A stretch of 64,000 nt of DNA from Pedobacter sp. R20-19 (GTDB lineage Bacteria > Bacteroidota > Bacteroidia > Sphingobacteriales > Sphingobacteriaceae), in assembly GCF_000708265.2 (NCBI RefSeq), contig NZ_JCKI01000006.1:62001-126000 (forward strand), in the 5' to 3' direction. Under the pieces are notes generated by a model. It made no database searches, was not told where the DNA came from, and saw nothing but the letters and a program-made list of their open reading frames with translations. Positions 56,849 to 64,000 of the stretch are shown one piece after another. The position numbers and the translations under genes were made by a program. Each line of letters begins with the position of its first letter. Positions within the stretch are counted from its first letter, which is position 1.

Positions 56849-59364
56849 TGGGGTTCCATTTATTACGTATGATGATTAAATCCACAGTCAAAACCAATAC
56901 TGTACTGGTTTTGACTGTGATTTTATGCATGATGCTCACTTCGGCTTCACGGGCCCAAAAGACTAAAACATCTCATTTAAAGCTGTGGTATGATCAGCCA
57001 GCAGGAAAGGTTTGGGAAAATGCCCTTCCGCTTGGCAATGGCATGCTTGGTGCAATGGTTTATGGTAACGTAGAAAAGGAAACGATCAAACTCAATGAAC
57101 ATACCCTTTGGAGTGGAGGCCCGTATCAGAATGATGTACCGGAAACCCTTGATGCGTTGCCAGAAATCAGACAGTTAATTTTTGATGGAAAGCACAAAAC
57201 AGCAGAAAACCTTGCCAATAAAGTGATGTTTGGCAAAAAATCTTCTGGCCAAATCTTCCAGCCGGCAGGTAATCTTGAAATTAGTTTTCCTGGTCAAAAG
57301 GAATACAAAAACTATCATCGGGAATTGGATCTGGAAAAGGCCATCGCCAAAACCAGTTATATGGTGGATGGTGTAACTTACACACGGACAGCCTTTGCAG
57401 CCTTTGGCAATCGTGTCATCGTGATGCGCCTGACAGGAGATCAACCCGGGCAGATTTCCTTTACAGCAAATTATAGTACACCGCATAAAAAGTTTTCCAT
57501 TCACTCATCGGCCAAAGACCTGATTCTTGATGGTATTTCCAGTGACCATGAAGGGATTAAAGGCATGGTGAAATACCAGGTCATGAGTCGGTTTAAAAAT
57601 GAGGGTGGCAACATCAGTACTTCAGATAGCAGCATTACTGTTAATGGTGCCAACGCAGTAACCATTTATATTTCCATCTCTACCAATTTTAACAACTATC
57701 TAGATGTTATTGGCGATGCCGCTGCCCGTGCTGCTGATGAGTTGGAAAAAGCAACCGCTAAATCTTATGAAAACCTGTTCAGTACGCATGTTGCTACATA
57801 TCAGAAATATTTTAACCGCGTGCAACTAGATTTGGGAACAACCAAAGCTGTTGCATTGCCCACCGATCAGCGGTTGGCCAATTTCAGGAATTCGGATGAC
57901 CCTGCTTTTGTAACGCTTTATTATCAATTTGGGCGTTATTTATTGATCAGTTCTTCGCAACCTGGCGGGCAGCCGGCAAATCTACAAGGCATCTGGAATG
58001 ATAAGCTTTATCCGGCTTGGGACAGTAAATACACCATCAACATCAATGCGCAGATGAATTACTGGCCTGCAGAACCTACTAATCTGGCAGAATTGCACGA
58101 GCCCTTTCTCAAAATGGTCAAAGAACTTTCAGCAACAGGTGCAATTACCGCAAAAAACATGTATGGTGCAAGGGGATGGGTGGCCCATCACAATACCGAT
58201 ATCTGGAGAAGTACAGGCCCGGTTGATGGTGCTTTCTGGGGCATCTGGAATGCAGGTGGAGGGTGGACAAGTCAGCATTTATGGCAACATTACCTCTACA
58301 ATGGAGATAAAAATTATCTTAGAACCGTTTATCCCATTTTGAAGGGTGCAGCCCTCTTTTATAAAGATTTCCTGGTAATTCATCCCAAATATAAATGGCT
58401 GGTGGTTAATCCGGGAACCTCTCCCGAAAATGCGCCAAAAGCACATGGCGGCTCTTCTATTGATGCCGGAACAACCATGGATAATCAAATCGTATTTGAT
58501 GTTTTCTCATCCGTTATTCAAGCTGCAAAAATTCTGAATGTAGATCAGACTTTCAGTGATAGCCTATTTAAAATGCGGGCGCAATTGCCGCCGATGCACA
58601 TCGGTAAATATGGGCAGTTGCAAGAGTGGCTGGATGATATTGATAGTCCAGATGATAAACATCGCCATATTTCGCATCTGTATGGATTGTTTCCTTCCAA
58701 TCAAATTTCACCATACCGCACGCCCTTACTTTTTTCGGCAGCCAGGAATACGCTGTTGCAGCGAGGCGATGTATCTACCGGATGGAGCATGGGCTGGAAA
58801 ATCAACTGGTGGGCCAGGATGCAGGATGGGAACCACGCCTATCAACTCATTCAGAACCAGCTGACACCATTGGGTGTTAATCCGGGCGGTGGCGGCACCT
58901 ACAACAATCTTTTTGATGCACATCCACCATTTCAGATTGATGGAAATTTTGGCTGTACCTCTGGCATTACCGAAATGCTGATGCAAAGTGCAGATGAAGC
59001 CTTGCATCTGCTCCCCGCACTTCCTGATGTATGGAAAAAGAAAGGAAGGGTAAAAGGCCTTCGGGCAAGGGGAGGTTTTGAAGTGCAGGAAATGGTATGG
59101 GGAGATGGCAAATTGAATAAAGTGGTGATCAGATCTACCATCGGTGGCAACCTGCGCATCCGAGTAGCTGATCAACTGAAAGGCAAAGGCTTTATTCTGA
59201 AACCTGCAAAAGGCATCAACCCGAATACATTTTATACGGTTGCCAAAACACCAGATGCCCTGCTTTCTGAAAATGCAATAACTGATGATCCGATTTTGCA
59301 GAAAACATTTTTATATGATATTCCGACGGTTGCGGGAAAATCATATACATTGATATTAAAATGA
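56848..59364 (+). CDS. GH95 alpha-L-fucosidase / alpha-L-galactosidase
   Basis: An 838-residue secreted enzyme with a signal peptide at about 10-35 ([20 protein letters not shown]). The GH95 N-domain is recognised by [20 protein letters not shown]. The (alpha/alpha)6 domain carries the catalytic set N398/N400 in [11 protein letters not shown]527 in TSPENAP and D698 in QIDGNFG, aligned with the Bifidobacterium AfcA residues by pattern. Since GH95 members of Bacteroides xylan loci remove L-galactose from complex xylan, alpha-L-galactosidase is as likely as fucosidase here. It is translationally coupled to the upstream esterase. Confidence 0.92.
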
Positions 59365-59391
59365 TCTCCACTTAAATACCGAATATAGAAA

Positions 59392-60957
59392 ATGAAAAAT
59401 ATTATCGTCTGCCTGCTTTTTATCGCTTTAATAAATAATCAGGCATTTGCCCAGCAAAATGCACAAAATCCAATCATTTATGCAGATGTGCCCGATCTTT
59501 CTATGGTTCGTGTAGGCGATACGTATTATATGAGCAGTACCACGATGCACATGAGTCCGGGTTTGCCTATCATGAAATCAAAAGACCTGGTAAACTGGAA
59601 AATGGTAGGTTATGCCTACGATACGCTGGCCAATGTGGATGCGCTCAATCTGGTTAATGGTCAAAATGCGTATGGTAAAGGTTCCTGGGCGAGCAGCCTG
59701 CGTTACCATGAGGGTACTTTTTATGTAAGCACCTTTGCCCAAACTACCGGAAAAACAACCATCTTTAGGACCAAAGACATCGAAAAAGGAGATTGGAAGC
59801 GGATCGATTTCAAACCCAGTTTGCACGATCATTCTTTATTTTTCGACAATGGAAAGGCCTACATGGTGTATGGCAGTGGTAAAATTAAATTGGTTGAGCT
59901 GAAGGCCGATCTGAGCGGCATCAATCCCGATGTGCCCGAACAGGTGTTGATTGAAGATGCCGGATTACCCTCTGGCAATACAGGTGGTTTGCCTGCCGAA
60001 GGATCGCAATTATTTAAAGTGAAAGGCAAATATTACCTCTTTAACATTACCTGGCCAAGGGGTGGAATGCGTACGGTAGTCATTCATCGTTCAGATCATT
60101 TAACTGGGCCATATGAGGGAAGAGTAGCACTGCAAGATAAAGGTGTGGCACAAGGCGGCCTGATTGATACCCCGGATGGAAATTGGTTTGCTTATTTATT
60201 TCGCGACAATGGCGCCGTTGGCCGGATTCCTTATTTGGTGCCGCTGAAATGGGAAAAGGACTGGCCAGTGCTGGGGATTGATGGTAAAGTACCTGAAATG
60301 CTGGATTTGCCAGTGAGTAAAGGAATGATTCCGGCCATTGCTGCAGCTGATGAATTTACGCGCTCGAAAAATGACCGCGATTTGCCGCTGGTTTGGCAAT
60401 GGAACCATAATCCTGATCCTAAGTATTGGTCGGTTCGCCAGAGAAAGGGTTTTTTAAGGTTAACAACAGGCCGTATTGATACCAGCTTTTTATCTGCCCG
60501 GAATACCCTTACGCAAAGAACCATCGGGCCATTTTCATCAGGTTGTACCACACTGGATCTCGCCAACATGAAAAACGGTGATTTTGCAGGTATGGCGATC
60601 CTGCAGAAAAATTATGGACAAATTGGTGTAAAGCTCGAAAATGGAAAGAAGTCCATTATTTTTATCAATGCTTCTGGCGGAAAGGCCAAATCATCAACAG
60701 CTATTCCGCTGTTGCAAAACAAAATATATTTGAGGGTAGATTGCGATTTTGCGGAAAGAAAAGACCTGGCTACATTCTTTTATAGCCTGGATGGAAAGGA
60801 CTGGAAAAACATTGGCGATCCCGTAAAAATGAGTTATACCATTCCTCATTTTATGGGTTACCGATTTGCACTTTTTAATTATGCAACAAAGGAAACAGGT
60901 GGCTTTGCAGATTTCGATTATTTCCATTTGTCGGAAAAACCAGCTATTCAAAAATAA
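59392..60957 (+). CDS. GH43 beta-xylosidase/arabinofuranosidase with C-terminal beta-sandwich
   Basis: A 521-residue secreted enzyme, signal peptide 1-21. The propeller holds base D35 in ADVPDLSMVRVG, D146 in LHDHSLFFD and acid E203 in GLPAEGSQLF. The motifs YYMSSTTMHMSPGLP and TWPRGGMRTVV are typical of GH43 subfamily 12-like arabinoxylan enzymes. From about residue 325 a beta-sandwich (CBM91/DUF1349-like) follows, with FAGMAILQKNYGQIGVK. It lies 27 bases after GH95. Confidence 0.9.
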   Translation: MKNIIVCLLFIALINNQAFAQQNAQNPIIYADVPDLSMVRVGDTYYMSSTTMHMSPGLPIMKSKDLVNWKMVGYAYDTLANVDALNLVNGQNAYGKGSWASSLRYHEGTFYVSTFAQTTGKTTIFRTKDIEKGDWKRIDFKPSLHDHSLFFDNGKAYMVYGSGKIKLVELKADLSGINPDVPEQVLIEDAGLPSGNTGGLPAEGSQLFKVKGKYYLFNITWPRGGMRTVVIHRSDHLTGPYEGRVALQDKGVAQGGLIDTPDGNWFAYLFRDNGAVGRIPYLVPLKWEKDWPVLGIDGKVPEMLDLPVSKGMIPAIAAADEFTRSKNDRDLPLVWQWNHNPDPKYWSVRQRKGFLRLTTGRIDTSFLSARNTLTQRTIGPFSSGCTTLDLANMKNGDFAGMAILQKNYGQIGVKLENGKKSIIFINASGGKAKSSTAIPLLQNKIYLRVDCDFAERKDLATFFYSLDGKDWKNIGDPVKMSYTIPHFMGYRFALFNYATKETGGFADFDYFHLSEKPAIQK

Positions 60958-61127
60958 GGAGGAAAAACGAAAATCATTCTCAGCAAGATTGAACAATAAT
61001 GCTAACATTTTAATCAATAGTTCAATGCCAGCGCAGGTTATAGGCCTATCTTCGGGATTTATAAAGGTGTTGAATGTACTATTTTGAATCCATTCATCAC
61101 CATCAATAACCAATATATAACCGATTT

Positions 61128-62909
61128 ATGAACAATCCCATTCAGAACTTATTTTTACACAAGAGAAATTTTCGAGCGCAAGGCTTTTCTAAAAAGCTAT
61201 TGCTTGCCATTTCTCTCACTTGCTCCTTATTTTTCTTAATTACAGCTTTTACACAGGATGATCCTGGTGTTAAACCAGCACCAACGGCTACCCCCTTATT
61301 CAGCAATTATATTTACCAGGGTGATGATGATATTTATAAAAAATACCCTTTAAAGGCAGATGAGTTTTACTCTCCAATCCTTCAGGGCTGCTATCCTGAT
61401 CCCAGCATCACCAAAAAAGGAGATGATTATTACCTGGTCGTATCTTCTTTCGCATTTTTTCCAGGAGTTCCTATTTTTCATTCTAAAGACCTGGTAAACT
61501 GGAAACAATTGGGACATGTGTTAGACCGCACTTCACAACTTAAAGTGGAGCGTTCTGGCATGAGTGCCGGTATTTATGCTCCGTCTATTTTATACAATAA
61601 ACTGAACGATACTTTCTATATGATCACTACCCAGATTGCGGGTGGAATGGGCAATATGGTAGTGAAAACTAAAGATCCGGCCAAAGGTTGGAGTGAACCT
61701 TATAAACTTAAATTCGACGGAATTGACCCTTCTCTATTCTTTGATGATAACGGCAAAGCTTATGTCGTGCATAATGATGCACCTGAAAAAGAGCTTTATA
61801 CCGGACACCGTGCCATCAAAATCTGGGAATATGATTTGGTGAACGACCAAATTATTCCAGGTACGGATAAAATTATTGTGAATGGGGGTGTAGATTTAAG
61901 CAAACATCCTATCTGGATTGAAGCCCCGCACATCTATAAAAAGAACAATAAATATTACCTGATGTGTGCCGAAGGTGGAACCGGAGGAGCACATAGCGAA
62001 GTGGTTTTTATCAGCGATAACGCTAAAGGGCCTTATGTTCCTGCACCTAAAAATCCGATCTTAAGTCAGCGTCATCTACCTGCAAAACGGGTGGATAAAG
62101 TAGACTGGGCTGGTCATGCGGATCTGGTAGAAGGACCGGGCGGTCAGTATTACGGGGTGTTTTTAGGTATCAGGCCTAATGAAAAAGATCGGGTGAACAC
62201 TGGTCGCGAAACATATATGTTACCTGTAGACTGGAGCGGTGAATTTCCAATTTTCGAAGGAGGGTTAGAACCTCTGAAAGCAAAATTGAAAATGCCTGCA
62301 GGCGTTAAAAATAATACCGGAAAGCAAGGATTCTTCCCAAATGGTAACTTTACTTTTAAAGATAGTTTTACAGCCGGGAAATTAGATTACCGTTGGATTG
62401 GACTTAGAGGGCCACGAGAAGGTTTTGCTACCGCAACGACTAAAGGGCTATTGGTGAAACCTTATGCGGTAGATGTTAAATCGGTTGAACCCATTTCTGC
62501 ACTTTTTCAACGCCAGCAGCATAATAATTTTTCTGCTACGGTAACCATGAATTATAAACCAGGATCTGAAAAGGATCTGGCTGGAATTGTTTGTTTGCAA
62601 AAAGAAAGTTATCACTATGTTTTCGGTGTAACTAAAAAGGATGATGCCTATTATCTTTTATTGCAACGTACAGAAGATAATGTATCAACCATATTGGCAA
62701 AAGTGAAAATTGATGTGAACCGGCCTATCGATTTGAAGGTAGCTGCAAAGGGAGATGATTACACTTTCAGTTATGCTTTGGGAGATAAGAAATTTACCAA
62801 TCTCGGTGGTACAGTTTCGGGTGATATTCTTTCAACCAATGTGGCAAAAGGATTCACAGGTGCCTTAATCGGACTTTATTCAACTTCGGCGAGCCAGGTT
62901 AAATTATAA
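61128..62909 (+). CDS. GH43 beta-xylosidase with C-terminal beta-sandwich
   Basis: A 593-residue enzyme with an N-terminal hydrophobic signal at about 20-42 (LLLAISLTCSLFFLITAFT). The GH43 propeller has base D91 in CYPDPSITKK, D200 in GIDPSLFFDD and acid E265 in WIEAPHIYKK. FFPGVPIFHSKDLVNWKQLG is the usual marker of the xylosidase group. From about residue 395 a CBM91-like sandwich follows. It probably liberates xylose from the non-reducing end. It is last in the plus-strand run, 170 bases after the previous GH43, and is followed by a strong terminator. Confidence 0.9.
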   Translation: MNNPIQNLFLHKRNFRAQGFSKKLLLAISLTCSLFFLITAFTQDDPGVKPAPTATPLFSNYIYQGDDDIYKKYPLKADEFYSPILQGCYPDPSITKKGDDYYLVVSSFAFFPGVPIFHSKDLVNWKQLGHVLDRTSQLKVERSGMSAGIYAPSILYNKLNDTFYMITTQIAGGMGNMVVKTKDPAKGWSEPYKLKFDGIDPSLFFDDNGKAYVVHNDAPEKELYTGHRAIKIWEYDLVNDQIIPGTDKIIVNGGVDLSKHPIWIEAPHIYKKNNKYYLMCAEGGTGGAHSEVVFISDNAKGPYVPAPKNPILSQRHLPAKRVDKVDWAGHADLVEGPGGQYYGVFLGIRPNEKDRVNTGRETYMLPVDWSGEFPIFEGGLEPLKAKLKMPAGVKNNTGKQGFFPNGNFTFKDSFTAGKLDYRWIGLRGPREGFATATTKGLLVKPYAVDVKSVEPISALFQRQQHNNFSATVTMNYKPGSEKDLAGIVCLQKESYHYVFGVTKKDDAYYLLLQRTEDNVSTILAKVKIDVNRPIDLKVAAKGDDYTFSYALGDKKFTNLGGTVSGDILSTNVAKGFTGALIGLYSTSASQVKL

Positions 62910-62941
62910 CCGGCCGTTAAAAGAAGAACTTTAAATCATGC

Positions 62942-62976
62942 GCCCTGGTTTGTGGAAACACTGACCAGGGCTTTTT
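62942..62976 (+). terminator. Rho-independent terminator after the xylan operon
   Basis: An 8-bp stem GCCCTGGT / ACCAGGGC, with inner GTG/CAC pairing around a GAAA loop, is followed by TTTTT. It lies 32 bases beyond the GH43 stop. Confidence 0.9.
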
Positions 62977-63438
62977 GTTGATAAAGCTCGGCGATGAAGT
63001 TTAGCTATCGAATCACCATATCGTTTTAAGATTGCTCCCTTGGCTGAAGGGGCCTTTTTGTAATGATGATGTGATGATCTGAAAAATAATTACACATATC
63101 GCTCTATCTGTTTTCTGACTAATAGATCATACATCATTTTAGTCATTCAGGCTATTTTTACTTTTATGGTGTTTTGCTTTCCTTTTAAAACACTTCCATT
63201 GTAAATTCTAAGATAGTTCTTTTGTATTTTTTTAACTAAAATACACTAAGTCTGTGAAATATTCTTTGTAAAGAAAAATAAGTGAAAATAATTTTCTGTG
63301 ATAAAATGCTTCTGGATGCTTATGGGGCTGTTTTTTAGCTGCCTATGCTAGTTCTGAACATGAATCCTATAAATTTAAACAATTGTGCTATTGATAAATA
63401 AGACACGATCCTAAATTTATCTCAACCAAATATAACCC

Positions 63439-63468
63439 ATGTCGCCTGTTAAACAGGTGCAAAACTAA
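63439..63468 (+). other. Possible leader mini-ORF (9 aa)
   Basis: ATG-TAA frame MSPVKQVQN after a CTCAACCAAATATAACCC leader. Its first codons overlap a small CCTGTT-AA-ACAGG hairpin. No proof of translation. Confidence 0.25.
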
Positions 63469-63811
63469 TCAAACTACGAATGAACAGGAACCTTGATCCA
63501 TTTAATTCCAGGGGTAGAAAATTTTCTCCTCATAGCCTTGAATTATATTTTAAGCCTATAGCCAAACACCAGCATTAAAAACTTATTAAGCGCAATAACT
63601 GATCGCTATTAAACATTTAAAACCGGAAAAATAATCATGAAATTAATTACTTAACTCTGGCAGCAGTGAGACTGAGCTGCTAGGAAACTGTGTATCCTCA
63701 TCTTCAAAGATGGCGTGACTATATTGCTTTTATAGCCTTCAAAAATAGCTGAACTAAACAACATCTGGCCTTAAGGTCAGGTTAATAAAGTACTAACCAA
63801 ATTAAACATTC

Positions 63812-63853
63812 ATGAGCAATAAAATAACAAATCTGCAAAATGATCTGCTGTAG
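63812..63853 (+). other. Possible leader mini-ORF (13 aa)
   Basis: ATG-TAG frame MSNKITNLQNDLL, 17-18 bases after an ACTAACCAAATT leader like that of real genes nearby. No proof of translation. Confidence 0.25.
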
Positions 63854-63945
63854 GGAGTCATCACTTTTGTTGGCCTGATCATCCAGAATAGATGAATCAG
63901 CATTTTTTAAACCTTTCCATTCATAATATCCTAACCAAATAAACG

Positions 63946-64000
63946 ATGATAAGAGAATTACCCAAAATCCAAATGGGAGGCACCAATCCCTTTAAATACA
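63946..64000 (+). CDS. 5' end of a gene cut by the window edge
   Basis: An ATG after CCTAACCAAATAAACG opens a frame MIRELPKIQMGGTNPFKY that is still open at the edge. The leader matches that of true genes in this locus. In xylan loci a SusC-like TonB-dependent transporter would be expected about here, but 18 residues are too few to identify it. Confidence 0.45.
   Translation, partial: MIRELPKIQMGGTNPFKY

Larger units (their letters stand above)
62910..63945. other. About 1 kb leader-like interval with mini-ORFs
   Basis: After the terminator this stretch is AT-rich and has no ORF above about 14 codons. Two ATGs that follow an AACCAAAT-type leader open mini-ORFs: MSPVKQVQN (63439-63468) and MSNKITNLQNDLL (63812-63853). 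A third such leader precedes the edge gene at 63946. A partial family A-like tail occurs near 63030-63070. Confidence 0.5.

Noticed and set aside
58726..59175. 149-codon minus-strand frame inside GH95
   Set aside because: Shadow of a well-supported enzyme gene; no family motif.
60694..61113. 139-codon minus-strand frame across the GH43 3' end and spacer
   Set aside because: About 60 percent lies on the GH43 coding strand's complement and the rest shows no motif or leader.

Overview
The window looks like chromosomal DNA of a Pedobacter-like member of the Sphingobacteriaceae (Bacteroidota). The reasons are a hybrid two-component regulator beside a xylan-degradation gene set, an UpxY-type NusG paralogue heading a giant polysaccharide cluster, an exosortase-linked Wzy-like locus, AT-rich A-tract leaders in place of Shine-Dalgarno sites, and short dispersed intergenic repeats. 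No rRNA, tRNA, CRISPR array, transposase or prophage gene was found.

Region 1 (1-9.3 kb) holds stress, envelope and regulatory genes: the tail of a YciE-type ferritin-like gene, a large catalase with a DJ-1-like C-terminal domain, two small unknown genes, a tiny secreted Lys/Ala-rich protein, two convergent L,D-transpeptidases of different subfamilies, an ECF sigma factor, a Crp-like regulator and a membrane-anchored AraC regulator.

Region 2 (9.4-39.1 kb) is one very large exopolysaccharide cluster, all on the minus strand, so it reads from 39.1 kb down to 9.4 kb. It starts with a Wzc-type tyrosine autokinase and an UpxY antiterminator. It continues with asparagine synthase, an ABC-2 export pair (Wzm/Wzt) interrupted by a four-helix-bundle gene, a methyltransferase, about fifteen glycosyltransferases or glycosyltransferase-like genes and an acyltransferase. 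It ends with a Wzy-like polymerase, two more glycosyltransferases, an exosortase and a WcaF-like acetyltransferase before a clear terminator. Most genes touch or overlap. About ten of them start with TTG, which is not seen among the confident gene starts elsewhere in the window. No Wza, Wzx or priming phosphoglycosyltransferase gene is visible.

Region 3 (39.5-64 kb) is a polysaccharide utilisation locus for acetylated, feruloylated glucuronoarabinoxylan. On the minus strand are GH67 alpha-glucuronidase, GH3 and GH10 xylanase. A divergent 1390-residue hybrid sensor/AraC regulator sits in the middle. On the plus strand follow an SGNH esterase, a CE6-like esterase, GH43, a double CE1 esterase fused through a CBM48-like domain, GH95, and two more GH43 enzymes, closed by a strong terminator. 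No SusC/SusD pair lies inside the window. A roughly 1 kb leader-like stretch with mini-ORFs precedes a gene that runs off the right edge.

The most unusual elements are the exosortase/Wzy-like/ABC polysaccharide cluster with its TTG-start bias, the four-helix-bundle gene flanked by inverted low-complexity tracts, and four families of small intergenic repeats.
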